Assembly: GCA_937873695.1 (NCBI GenBank)
Contig: CALMYL010000014.1
Coordinates: 1-61,666 of the forward strand
DNA length: 61,666 bases
Direction of reading: 5' to 3'
Origin: an uncultured Ignavibacteria bacterium
Lineage (GTDB): Bacteria > Bacteroidota > Ignavibacteria > Tepidaquicellales > OLB5
Shown here one piece after another: positions 7,307 to 15,830 of this stretch. Below the pieces are notes generated by a model, which saw only the letters and a program-made list of their open reading frames with translations, was not told where the DNA came from and did not search any database. A program made the translations under genes and the position numbers. Every line of letters begins with the position of its first letter. The first letter of the stretch is position 1.

Positions 7307-8413
7307 TCACACCCACTTTTTCTTTTTGAAATAGATATAAAAGCCAATTCCTATTGCTGCCATCAGGCTTAGGGCGAACCAGTAACCCTGCGCCCATTTA
7401 AGTTCAGGCATCAGCTCAAAATTCATTCCATATATGCTTGCGATAAATGTCATTGGAATAAAAATTGTGGATATCAGCGCGAGGTATTTCATTGTTTCAT
7501 TTAGCCTGTTGCTGATGCTTGAAAGATATATATCTATCATACCTGAAAGCATATCGCGGTACGTTTCAATTGTATCAAGTACATTAATTGTGTGATCATA
7601 TACATCCCTTAAATACAAATGAGTATTTCTTGAAACCAGCTCAGATTCACCGCGCTCAAGTCTGCTAATAGCTTCTCTCAGCGGCCAGATAGATTTCCTT
7701 ATATAAAGCATTTCGCGCTTTATACGGTATATTTCCGTAAGTGTCCTTTTCTGGGGATTGTTAACAAGTTCTTCTTCCAGCCTTTCAATACGGTCGCCAA
7801 AAACCTCGAGAATGGTAAAGTATGAGTCAATAATTGAATCTATTATAGAATATACAAGGTAATCAGAGGTCATGCTGTTGATAATGCCTTTATTGTTCCT
7901 TATCCTGTTGCGGATCTCCTGGAAAGTGTCGCCTTCAACTCCCTCCTGAAATGTAACCACATAATTTTTTGAAAGGATTATGCTAACCTGCTCGGGGATA
8001 ATTTCATCAGTTTTCCCCAGGTGAAACATCTTTAACACCAGGTAAATGTATCCGTCATACTCCTCCATTTTTGCACGCTGCTCAACGTTCAGTATATCTT
8101 CAACCACAAGCGGGTGAATGGAAATTGAGTCAGTAATGCTCTGAACCAGAGCTACATCATGAATACCATCTACATCGATCCAGCTGATCGTATCTTTTTT
8201 GGTATATACCGAGCATTCTTTGGGATCTGTGATCTCTTTTTCGTTTACAAGATTCCCTTTGTAATCAATAAGATTGACAATTACCTTCTCTCCCTTAAGA
8301 ACGTCGCCGGTATAAACAGCGGTCCCCGGCGGAAGACCCGCCGCCTTTTTCTTCGGTCTGAAAAGCTTCCGGAGTTTTATGTACGGTTTTTTTATTACTT
8401 TAGGTGTCTGCAT
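7307..8413 (-). CDS. corA: CorA-family magnesium/cobalt channel
   Basis: This 368-residue inner-membrane divalent-cation channel has a long cytoplasmic alpha/beta and helical funnel (residues 1-300) and two C-terminal membrane helices. The signature YGMNFE, the GMN selectivity loop, lies between them near 328-333. The C-terminus is basic (KKKKW), as expected on the cytoplasmic side. The start codon follows a TAnnTTTG core (complement of 8417-8424) by only four bases, so the mRNA may be leaderless or nearly so. It heads the operon with the Rieske and SDR genes. Confidence 0.95.
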   Translation of the reverse strand: MQTPKVIKKPYIKLRKLFRPKKKAAGLPPGTAVYTGDVLKGEKVIVNLIDYKGNLVNEKEITDPKECSVYTKKDTISWIDVDGIHDVALVQSITDSISIHPLVVEDILNVEQRAKMEEYDGYIYLVLKMFHLGKTDEIIPEQVSIILSKNYVVTFQEGVEGDTFQEIRNRIRNNKGIINSMTSDYLVYSIIDSIIDSYFTILEVFGDRIERLEEELVNNPQKRTLTEIYRIKREMLYIRKSIWPLREAISRLERGESELVSRNTHLYLRDVYDHTINVLDTIETYRDMLSGMIDIYLSSISNRLNETMKYLALISTIFIPMTFIASIYGMNFELMPELKWAQGYWFALSLMAAIGIGFYIYFKKKKWV

Positions 8414-8513
8414 AAACCAAAGTTAGCATATTTTGATGAATTAATAAATGTTTAGATTATTCATATTTTTTTTGGATTTTTGTTATTAGATTGCAGTTTC
8501 CAAAGAAATTTTG

Positions 8514-9464
8514 ATGATAAACAGGCGGCTTACATACCGGGCTTTTTTGATATTTTGTGTTATTATGGTTACTGTGGAGTTTTCTTATGCGCAGGCCGAG
8601 TATCCACGATCAGTGAAAACTTACCTGAAGATCAATGATAATGCGAAACAGATAAAACAATCAAAAATAAGCATCAGCACAGAAATTCTGATTTCTGGCG
8701 GCAGGGAAGATACCCTGAGAGTTTCAGTGTATGATCAGGATGGGTTCATTCTGAAGGAGCTTGCAAAAGTTGATACTTCTTCTGATAAAAAGGGAGAATA
8801 TATCACAAGAAATTATTCTTACGTTTACAATAACTACAAACTGCTGACCGAAAAAGTTGATTCGTCATATGCTTCGCCTAAAAAGTATTACCTTAAGTAT
8901 GATGAATTTTATAATATAACAGATGAGGATGTATTTATTAATAACAAACTGGTTCATAAGTACGAGTATGAATATGATGATCTATCCAGACTTATAGAAA
9001 CAACCCAGAAAGATGTTATTTATGACTGCAAAATTATTGATACATATGATTATGATAGCTATAATAACCTGGTGAAAGTGATATCAAGAAACAGGTGTTT
9101 ACAGGGTGAAAATAAGCCATTGGAAACAAAATACAATTATGCTTATGATAAAGATTACAGGATACTTGAAAAAAGAACAAATTCAACATCCGGTGAAGTG
9201 AAAACAGAGACTTTTACATACACTGCTGATGGAAAACCTGAATCTTCGTATGAAATTACAGGAAAAGATTCATATATAAGCAAAAAATACATTTACGAGA
9301 ATAACAGTGTAAGGATAAAAAAAATAGAGACAATAGGTGAGCTTTCAATGAGCTCAGACATATTGATCAAATTCGATAAAGCCGGCAACAGAATACTTGA
9401 GGAGTATTTTGATCCTTCCGGCAAGCTGCTGTATTCATATAAATTTGTATATAATTATTATTAA
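8514..9464 (+). CDS. Secreted hypothetical protein with RHS-like YD strands
   Basis: A signal peptide is clear: a hydrophobic stretch at about 10-22 ends in SYAQ. The rest (about 290 residues) is beta-rich with repeated Tyr-Asp strand motifs such as YEYDDLSRL, YDYDSYNNL and YNYAYDKDY, reminiscent of single RHS/YD repeats. No toxin domain, lipobox or sorting tail is present. It probably acts in the periplasm or on the outer surface. The ATG at 8514 directly follows an alternative TTG at 8511. It lies 12 bp before the enoyl-CoA hydratase gene. Function is not recognised. Confidence 0.75.
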   Translation: MINRRLTYRAFLIFCVIMVTVEFSYAQAEYPRSVKTYLKINDNAKQIKQSKISISTEILISGGREDTLRVSVYDQDGFILKELAKVDTSSDKKGEYITRNYSYVYNNYKLLTEKVDSSYASPKKYYLKYDEFYNITDEDVFINNKLVHKYEYEYDDLSRLIETTQKDVIYDCKIIDTYDYDSYNNLVKVISRNRCLQGENKPLETKYNYAYDKDYRILEKRTNSTSGEVKTETFTYTADGKPESSYEITGKDSYISKKYIYENNSVRIKKIETIGELSMSSDILIKFDKAGNRILEEYFDPSGKLLYSYKFVYNYY

Positions 9465-9476
9465 ATAAAAATTAAA

Positions 9477-10250
9477 ATGAGCTCAATTTTAAAAGAAACA
9501 AACGGCGGTATTATGAAAATTACCCTTAACCGGCCTGATTCCCTTAACGCTTTCAATTCAGAAATGCTTTTCGAACTGCAGGACGCTTTCAAAGAAGCAT
9601 TAAGCGATGATGTAAGGTGTGTTGTTCTTACCGGCGCAGGAAAAGGATTCTGCTCAGGGCAGGACCTGAAAGATTTTGAAGCTGAAAAAAAGACCTTCAA
9701 AGAAGCCATAGAGACAAAGTACAATCCATTGATCACAAAGATAATGAGCCTTCCCAAACCGGTTATTTGCGGAATAAACGGTGTAGCCGCCGGCGCCGGA
9801 CTCTCACTGGCTCTTGCATGTGATTTCAGAATTGCACTTGAGTCAGCTCAGCTGATCGAAGTGTTTATTAATGTAGGGCTCGTCCCTGATTCCGGTTCAA
9901 CTTTTACTCTGCCCCGAATTGTGGGTCTGGCAAAAGCATTCCAAATGTGCTCAACTGCAGAGCGTATTACGGGAAGCGAAGCCAAAAGGCTTGGTTTGGT
10001 GAATGTTTGCGTACAGGCACCGGCGGTTTTAAAAGCAGCTCTTGATAAGTACTCCAAAAAATTCGCAAAGATGCCGACAGCTTCGCTTGGCATGATAAAA
10101 AGCCTGCTTAATAATTCATACTCAAAGTCGCTTTCTGAGATTCTGGATGAAGAAGCAGATATGCAGGATATAGCCGGTAATTCAAACGATTACAGGGAGG
10201 GAGTAAACTCATTCCTCGAAAAAAGGAAACCTGTATTCAAAGGGAACTAA
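9477..10250 (+). CDS. Enoyl-CoA hydratase/isomerase family protein (PaaG-like)
   Basis: This 257-residue crotonase-fold enzyme acts on an acyl-CoA. The oxyanion-hole segments are GFCSGQDL (about 58-65) and GVAAGAGLSLALACD (about 101-115). The GLVPDSGSTFTLPR segment carries an Asp where classical hydratases have Glu, which is characteristic of the PaaG-type isomerase branch (1,2-epoxyphenylacetyl-CoA or delta3-delta2-enoyl-CoA isomerases). No other paa genes are nearby, so the pathway is uncertain. Confidence 0.9.
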   Translation: MSSILKETNGGIMKITLNRPDSLNAFNSEMLFELQDAFKEALSDDVRCVVLTGAGKGFCSGQDLKDFEAEKKTFKEAIETKYNPLITKIMSLPKPVICGINGVAAGAGLSLALACDFRIALESAQLIEVFINVGLVPDSGSTFTLPRIVGLAKAFQMCSTAERITGSEAKRLGLVNVCVQAPAVLKAALDKYSKKFAKMPTASLGMIKSLLNNSYSKSLSEILDEEADMQDIAGNSNDYREGVNSFLEKRKPVFKGN

Positions 10251-10270
10251 TAATCTTAACTATCGAATAA

Positions 10271-12067
10271 GTGCCAAAAGTAAAAAGCAAAGTAAGCCAC
10301 GAGTCAAAACAAAAAAGCAGTGCTGTACCGGAAGAAAATAAATACGTTAACTACGGGTTATTAGGAATTTTCTTAGTCCTGGTATTATTCGCTTCATCTT
10401 ATAAGATCTCAGGTGATGATGATCTTTTTTGGCACCTTGCAACCGGCAGATACATAATTGAAAACAAAGTTGTACCTGATAAAGATGTTTTCGGGCATAT
10501 TACTTCGGGACAGGAATGGATCCCTTTTGAATGGGGATGGGATATTTTAACTTACGGTCTCTATAATATTGGCGGATATAATGCGATCTTGCTTTTCAGG
10601 TCATTGGCTTTTTGTTTTATTTTTCTTTTACTATACCTGCTTCTCAGGAAGTTCAGGGTTAATGCATTTCTCGCTGTTTTCGCTCTTTCTGTTCTGCTTG
10701 TTGCTATTATGGATAGGTTTTCACCCAGACCGCACATCCTTACTTATATATTCTTTGTTTTACTGCTGTATATACTCCTTTCTTATAAATATATTGATAA
10801 AGAAAAATACGGACGGCGATTATTTTTCATACCCTTGATATTCCTGTTGTGGGCTAATTCTCACATGGGAGTTCTGGCAGGCGGGCTGATTTTGTTTGTA
10901 TTCACTATTACAGAAACAATTATTTATCTTAAGCCTGCTTCTTTTACTTCTGCGGAACTTAAGGCGCTTAACAAAACTGAGCTCAGAAACTTGTGGATCA
11001 TATCAATTGTATCCGCATTGATGCTGCTGGTGAACCCTCATGGGTTGAGCACATACATATACGCATACAGTCATACCAAAATGAAAATGCTGGAGAGCGT
11101 TAATGAATGGCAAAGTCCTTTTTCATCAAAGCTTGATTTTGGTTTCATAATTACTCTTTATAAGATCTTCATTTTTTCCGGTGTCATCGTTCTGTATTAC
11201 GCATTCAAAAAGAAAGATCTGCTTTTCGCTCTGATGTACTTTTCCTTCCTTATTTATTCGGTCAGAGCCATAAGGTTTACCGTAGATTATGAGATAATTA
11301 TGTCAGTCTTCATTATTATCAGCATTTCCTATGTTCTATCCGGTATAAGATCCGCCGGATTCATAAAGTTGTATAATGGCAATGTACTTAAAGGAGTATT
11401 AGGGGCTTTTATTATATATATTACCTTTTTGATTCCAAACAACGAGATATACGAGAAGATACAGTACTATCGTGTATCGGGATGGGGTATAAATTCAGAT
11501 TTTATCCCGGTGCAGCTTTTTGACTTTATGAAAGAGAATAAGATATCCGGTACTCCTTTCAACCATTTTGGTACAGGAGGGTATTTGGTGTGGAATTTCC
11601 CGGGCGAGAAGAATTTTATTGACAGCCGGAACCTGAACGATGAAATTCACAGCGAGTATAACTCCATCATGGTAATGCAGCCTGGTTTTGAAAAGAAACT
11701 TGAAGATAGAGGTGTGGATTATGCTGTGTACCTCGATCCTGACCTGATAAGAAGGCCAAATGAACTTAAAACGCTGGTAACAAATTATTTCAGTAACAGC
11801 AAAAAATGGAAACTTATCTTTTGGGATGATAAATCAATGCTTTTTGTAAAAGATGTTCCAAAGTTTGCTGAAGTAATAAGCAGGTACGAGTATAAAGTGA
11901 TCGATCCTTACACAGCAATGTTCAATAAACCGGAATTTGAGAACAATATCAGGCTTGATCCGGAAACTGCACGAAATGAACTGAAACGGAAACTTGATAC
12001 TGAACCAAACGGCTACCTGTTCAGGAATATAAATGCGGCAGCAAATAAAGTGCTGCAGGGGTTGTAA
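10271..12067 (+). CDS. Large polytopic membrane protein, GT-C-like
   Basis: A 598-residue protein begins at GTG with a basic cytoplasmic tail. About ten hydrophobic segments follow (first near 27-42, last near 385). After TM1 comes an acidic loop motif SGDDDLFWHL, resembling the Asp motif that GT-C glycosyltransferases place in their first extracytoplasmic loop. The C-terminal 180 residues are soluble, with GTGGYLVWNFPGEKNFIDSR typical of membrane proteins annotated as GT-C-like. No acceptor or donor can be named. It lies 20 bp after the enoyl-CoA hydratase-family gene and faces the AI-2E transporter gene. Confidence 0.7.
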   Translation: MPKVKSKVSHESKQKSSAVPEENKYVNYGLLGIFLVLVLFASSYKISGDDDLFWHLATGRYIIENKVVPDKDVFGHITSGQEWIPFEWGWDILTYGLYNIGGYNAILLFRSLAFCFIFLLLYLLLRKFRVNAFLAVFALSVLLVAIMDRFSPRPHILTYIFFVLLLYILLSYKYIDKEKYGRRLFFIPLIFLLWANSHMGVLAGGLILFVFTITETIIYLKPASFTSAELKALNKTELRNLWIISIVSALMLLVNPHGLSTYIYAYSHTKMKMLESVNEWQSPFSSKLDFGFIITLYKIFIFSGVIVLYYAFKKKDLLFALMYFSFLIYSVRAIRFTVDYEIIMSVFIIISISYVLSGIRSAGFIKLYNGNVLKGVLGAFIIYITFLIPNNEIYEKIQYYRVSGWGINSDFIPVQLFDFMKENKISGTPFNHFGTGGYLVWNFPGEKNFIDSRNLNDEIHSEYNSIMVMQPGFEKKLEDRGVDYAVYLDPDLIRRPNELKTLVTNYFSNSKKWKLIFWDDKSMLFVKDVPKFAEVISRYEYKVIDPYTAMFNKPEFENNIRLDPETARNELKRKLDTEPNGYLFRNINAAANKVLQGL

Positions 12068-12075
12068 ACAGGCTC

Positions 12076-13281
12076 TTAAGCTTTTTCTTCCCGGGATGCC
12101 ATCCACTCCTTGAAGAACATAATTATTATTGACATAGTTGGCAGGGCAATAAGCATCCCTATGAATCCGAAGAAATAGGAAAATACAAAAAGTGAAAGTA
12201 TAAGCAGGGCAGGGTGCAGGCCAATTCTATTGCCTACGATCTTGGGGATAATGAATGAAGTTTCAAGCAGGTTCTGCGCAAGATAAAGCAGTATTACCAG
12301 TGGTATCTGGAATCCGGGGTCACCGCTGAACAATGAGACTATTACTGCTAGGGTTATTTCAACCAGGAGACCGAAATAAGGAATGATATTTAATACTATT
12401 CCTAAGGCTCCAAGGAACACAGCGAATTTTACACCCAGTATAGAAAGAAAAATGTAAACTATGATACCGTGTATCACAGATACTATTAACTGACCCCTTA
12501 TAAAACTTCCAAGAAGGTCATCTATTTTTTGGTAATATTCAGTTACCTTAGCCCTGCTTTTCTGAGGAAACAGGTCTTTGATCAGATTTTTGAGATTGTC
12601 AAAATCTTTCATGATATAAAATGTAAGAAAGGGGATAAGTATTAAATTAACTACCTGTGTCAGAACCACAGATATTCCGGCAAATAATCCAGAAAGCCCG
12701 CTTAAAAGAGTATTTAAAAGATTCTCAAGTTTCTCCGGAAGTTCCTTTGAAAGCTTTGTCTGTATATCAGCAGTTGGTATGCCAAGTGAATTAAGCTTAG
12801 GTATCAGTACTGCATTTATCCAGGTCTGCAGGTCATTTAAGGCCGCAGGAAGTGACTTGATCAGCTCTGAGAACTGTGCGGCTATTGGCGGCGCAAGCAG
12901 TATTATTGCAAGCGCTGAGATCAGCAGGAAAGCTACCAGTATTATGGCGCTGGCAATTGTTCGGGTTATCTTTCCGCGTGTCATTTTTTCCACCAGCGGA
13001 TTAAGCGCGTAGGAAATTACAAGCGCCGCAAGAAAAGGCGCAAGCAGGTTTGAAATTGAATGAAGGAACCAAAGAGCGAAAATGATGGATGATAAAGATA
13101 TAATGATCTTAATAAGCTTGCTCTTCCTGAAAGGAATAAGTACGAACAATATAACCCCGAATACAATGAAGGGGTTGTGAAAAAGCTCTGTGACTGAGAA
13201 CAGCACCCCAAATAGCACAAGTGCTGCCACAGAAATGACAACTTCATGTATCTTGTATGTATTTGTGTTTGTATCGCTCAA
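12076..13281 (-). CDS. AI-2E family transporter (PerM/UPF0118-like)
   Basis: This 401-residue inner-membrane protein has about eight hydrophobic helices and the family layout: two N-terminal helical pairs, an amphipathic cytosolic stretch (about 140-215), then the conserved block GVKFAVFLGALGIVLNIIPYFG (split here as in family members) and a C-terminal LLYLAQNLLE segment. Family members are linked to export of small molecules or Na+/H+ exchange; AI-2 export is shown only for some. It ends 8 bp from the convergent membrane-protein gene and lies upstream of the convergent-free dut gene by 29 bp. Confidence 0.9.
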   Translation of the reverse strand: MSDTNTNTYKIHEVVISVAALVLFGVLFSVTELFHNPFIVFGVILFVLIPFRKSKLIKIIISLSSIIFALWFLHSISNLLAPFLAALVISYALNPLVEKMTRGKITRTIASAIILVAFLLISALAIILLAPPIAAQFSELIKSLPAALNDLQTWINAVLIPKLNSLGIPTADIQTKLSKELPEKLENLLNTLLSGLSGLFAGISVVLTQVVNLILIPFLTFYIMKDFDNLKNLIKDLFPQKSRAKVTEYYQKIDDLLGSFIRGQLIVSVIHGIIVYIFLSILGVKFAVFLGALGIVLNIIPYFGLLVEITLAVIVSLFSGDPGFQIPLVILLYLAQNLLETSFIIPKIVGNRIGLHPALLILSLFVFSYFFGFIGMLIALPTMSIIIMFFKEWMASREEKA

Positions 13282-13310
13282 CCTGTTATTGATCAGCTTG
13301 TTCTTTTTTG

Positions 13311-13751
13311 TTATTTACCGGTATGACCAAATCCGCCGGAGCTTCGTGAAGTATCGCTTAGCTCGTTTACAACTTCAATTTCCGCCTTTTCAACCCTGCA
13401 GATTATCATTTGCGCAATTCTCTCACCAAACTTCACAGTAAACGGCATTTTACCGAAATTTGCAAGCAGAATCTTTAATTCACCCCTGTAGTCAGCATCA
13501 ATTGTCCCGGGTGAGTTAAGGATCCCGATATTATGTTTTAAAGCCAGCCCGCTCCTCGGCCTTATCTGCGCCTCGAAACCAACGGGTATTTCAAGTATCA
13601 GGTTTGTGGGAATCAGTTCTGTACTCATTGGCTCTATAACTATTTCTTTCTCTGATGCAGAAGTTACATCCATGCCGGAAGCATGTTCGGTGGCATATAC
13701 CGGCAGGGGATTCGCGAGTTTTTCATCTATTCGTTTTATCTTCAGTTTCAT
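13311..13751 (-). CDS. dut: dUTP diphosphatase
   Basis: This 146-residue trimeric dUTPase hydrolyses dUTP to dUMP and PPi. All five family motifs are visible: ASGMDV (motif 1), RPRSGLA (motif 2), GTIDADYRGE (motif 3), RIAQMI (motif 4) and the C-terminal P-loop-like RSSGGFGHTG (motif 5). Length is normal. It probably shares a transcript with the downstream permease gene. Confidence 0.97.
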   Translation of the reverse strand: MKLKIKRIDEKLANPLPVYATEHASGMDVTSASEKEIVIEPMSTELIPTNLILEIPVGFEAQIRPRSGLALKHNIGILNSPGTIDADYRGELKILLANFGKMPFTVKFGERIAQMIICRVEKAEIEVVNELSDTSRSSGGFGHTGK

Positions 13752-13757
13752 ACCAGG

Positions 13758-13792
13758 TAAAAAAATAAGGCAGCCATAAGTAAGCTGCCTTA
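13758..13792 (-). terminator. Rho-independent terminator, minus strand
   Basis: A nine-bp stem TAAGGCAGC/GCTGCCTTA at 13766-13792 is followed on the minus strand by an AT-rich, T-rich tract. It lies just after the stop of the DUF4190-like gene and before dut. Confidence 0.75.
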
Positions 13793-13810
13793 ACTGTTAA
13801 GTATTCTTAA

Positions 13811-14188
13811 TTATTTGCTTGTAACAATTGCCAGTACTATTATAAGCACATACACCAGACCGAACAGGACTGAAAGTATGACGTTAACAATACCCAGCCA
13901 CATACCTATCTTTGCGAGAGTTCTGCCTGCCTCAGAGGATTCACCTCTGTCAATTTTGCCAAGCTCTCCTTTACCCATTATCCAAGCAACTATTCCAAGG
14001 ATGAACGGACAGAATACATACGATAAAATACCGGCTACCAGCGCTATAATTGCGTTAGTACCGGCGCTTCCGCCCATATTTACATTCCCTGCTGATGGTG
14101 GCGGGGGGGGCGGGGGTGATGACATACTTGGCGGTGGTGGCGGCGGCGGTGCGCCGAAATCTGTGGGGTAATGCAAGAATTTTCTCAT
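13811..14188 (-). CDS. Small proline-rich DUF4190-like membrane protein
   Basis: The 125-residue protein has an N-terminal tail with two runs of seven prolines (about 14-32) followed by two membrane helices (about 48-70 and 98-121). Between them is the WIMGKGELGKIDRGE loop typical of DUF4190. The function of the family is unknown. The poly-Pro runs predict EF-P dependent translation. The coding strand for these runs is C-rich (plus strand G-rich, about 14098-14152) and could be slippage-prone. Terminators lie on both sides, so it is a single-gene unit. Confidence 0.8.
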   Translation of the reverse strand: MRKFLHYPTDFGAPPPPPPPSMSSPPPPPPPSAGNVNMGGSAGTNAIIALVAGILSYVFCPFILGIVAWIMGKGELGKIDRGESSEAGRTLAKIGMWLGIVNVILSVLFGLVYVLIIVLAIVTSK

Positions 14189-14235
14189 TTGTTTTCTCCT
14201 GAATTTTATGAAACATTTAATATCCTGATTTACTG

Positions 14236-14277
14236 TAAAATAAAAAACCGATTTCTATTTTTCTACAGAAATCGGTT
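14236..14277 (-). terminator. Rho-independent terminator after the response-regulator operon
   Basis: An 11-bp stem AACCGATTTCT/AGAAATCGGTT (14246-14277) is followed on the minus strand by a T-rich tract. It lies 22 bp past the stop of the last response regulator and ends the five-gene two-component cluster. Confidence 0.85.
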
Positions 14278-14298
14278 ATCATATTAAACTTTTTTTCT

Positions 14299-14685
14299 TC
14301 AGTGTGCTGTGTTTTTTACTTTTTCCTGGATCAATGACGGTAATTGAGCTTTAATTGAACTCTTTGCAATAAAACCGTCTGCGTTAAATTCATCGGCAAG
14401 CTCCTTGTAAACGCTGTCTTCATACAATGTCAGAATGATCACCGATTTCTCAGGCCATCTTTCCTTTATGGTTTTTGTCGCGTCAAGTCCTGATTGGTTA
14501 GGCATGCTGAGGTCCATCAATACAAGATCAGGGTCCAGTGCCTCGGTTTTATCGATCACATCAACTCCGTCTATGGCTTCGCCAACAACTTCAACGCCCG
14601 GCATTACCTTAATATATTGCGTTAATAGCTGCCTGAAATTATCGTTATCATCGCAAAGAAGAATCTTCACTGTTTTATTATCCAT
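14299..14685 (-). CDS. Stand-alone response regulator receiver protein
   Basis: A 128-residue CheY-like receiver without output domain. The acidic pocket is D12-D13, the phospho-acceptor is D58 (LMDLSMP), the switch Thr is in ILTLYED and the Lys is in FIAKSS. It is a paralogue of the next upstream gene (14709-15116). It sits last in a minus-strand series: kinase, hybrid kinase, NarL regulator, receiver, receiver. It may act as phosphate sink or protein-interaction output; this is inference. Confidence 0.9.
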   Translation of the reverse strand: MDNKTVKILLCDDNDNFRQLLTQYIKVMPGVEVVGEAIDGVDVIDKTEALDPDLVLMDLSMPNQSGLDATKTIKERWPEKSVIILTLYEDSVYKELADEFNADGFIAKSSIKAQLPSLIQEKVKNTAH

Positions 14686-14708
14686 TTTATAATAATTAAG
14701 AACTTTAT

Positions 14709-15116
14709 TTAGCTGTTTTTTGCTGCCAGCTTCTGCTGGGTAGCCTGTATTATTTCCAGTAATTCCTTGTGTATATCATCAGAGTTTTTGCCGATGTACT
14801 TATCTACACGGTAAACCTCTGCAAGCTTACGGTATGACTGGCCTTCGTTTATGGATATCATTACTACCGTTACATCCGGGAACTTGTCCTTGATGGCGCT
14901 TAAGGCCTCGATACCGGACTTCTTTGGCATAATTATATCCAGTATGATCAGGTCGGGATAGGTAGCTTCCGCTTTTTTTATCGCGTCTTCACCGTCAACA
15001 GCTTCACCAACCAGCTCAACGCCGGGAATAGAACGTACATACTGCGCAAGCGCGCTTAGGAAATCGGGATTATTATCTGCTATTAATACTCTTACTATGG
15101 GTACTTGAGCATTCAT
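14709..15116 (-). CDS. Stand-alone response regulator receiver protein
   Basis: A 135-residue single receiver domain with phospho-acceptor D60 (ILDIIMP). The acidic pocket reads ADNNPD, so one of the two usual consecutive Asp residues is Asn, which may alter Mg2+ binding. The switch residue is Ser in VVMISI, and the Lys is in YIGKNS. It is closely related to the downstream 128-residue receiver. No output domain is present. Confidence 0.9.
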   Translation of the reverse strand: MNAQVPIVRVLIADNNPDFLSALAQYVRSIPGVELVGEAVDGEDAIKKAEATYPDLIILDIIMPKKSGIEALSAIKDKFPDVTVVMISINEGQSYRKLAEVYRVDKYIGKNSDDIHKELLEIIQATQQKLAAKNS

Positions 15117-15152
15117 TTTTTTTGCCCTTTCTATATCTTTTTACACTTTTAT

Positions 15153-15815
15153 TTAATTTAGTGAGATCAATCCTTTTTCAATCGCGTATCTTACCAGTCC
15201 TGCAGTGTTCTTTATCGAAAGCTTGTGCATTATATTCTTCCTGTGTGTATCAACGGTATTATAGCTGATATAAAGAATATTGGCAATTTCCTGGTTAGAA
15301 TAACCGGAAGCGATCAGTTTCAATATCTCAATTTCACGCTTTGTCAGGGGCACTTCTTTGTAACCGTCATTCTTTTCTGTTTCTTTTGCGGTTCTTATAT
15401 AATTATCAATTATAAGTTTCGAAATATCTTTGCTGAAGAAATTGTCTCCGGAAGCTACTGTTTTAACAGCGTCCAGAAGTTCCTCTTTATCAGTATTTTT
15501 CAGGATGAATCCTTTTGCTCCTGAACGTATTATCTGGTTCAAATATTCCTGGTTGTCATGCATTGTTAAAATAAGTATCCTGGCGTCAGGATCTTTTTCT
15601 TTTATGACCCTGGTTGCTTCAATACCGTTCATACCCGGCATGGAAATATCCATAATTACGAGGTCAGGTTTTAAAGATGAGTACATCTTAACTGCATCTT
15701 CTCCGTTACCGGCTTCACCTGCAATAGAGATATTATCAAGGCTTGTAAGGATATTCCTCAATCCATCCCTTACAACTTCGTGATCATCAACTATTAAAAT
15801 TTTAGTAGTTTTCAT
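15153..15815 (-). CDS. NarL/LuxR-family DNA-binding response regulator
   Basis: A 220-residue regulator: receiver domain (about 1-125) with D10-D11 and phospho-acceptor D56 (IMDISMP), then a LuxR-type helix-turn-helix (about 152-215) with LTKREIEILKLIASGYSNQEIA. NarL-type regulators pair with HisKA_3 kinases, and the adjacent upstream gene encodes exactly that. Target genes cannot be inferred from this window. Confidence 0.95.
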   Translation of the reverse strand: MKTTKILIVDDHEVVRDGLRNILTSLDNISIAGEAGNGEDAVKMYSSLKPDLVIMDISMPGMNGIEATRVIKEKDPDARILILTMHDNQEYLNQIIRSGAKGFILKNTDKEELLDAVKTVASGDNFFSKDISKLIIDNYIRTAKETEKNDGYKEVPLTKREIEILKLIASGYSNQEIANILYISYNTVDTHRKNIMHKLSIKNTAGLVRYAIEKGLISLN

Positions 15816-15830
15816 TATAATCTAATTTGC

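Noticed and set aside
6219-7397. Longer start for the Rieske oxygenase at 7397
   Set aside because: It would overlap corA by about 90 bp, and the extra 31 residues match no Rieske family N-terminus. The ATG at 7304 gives the normal beginning.
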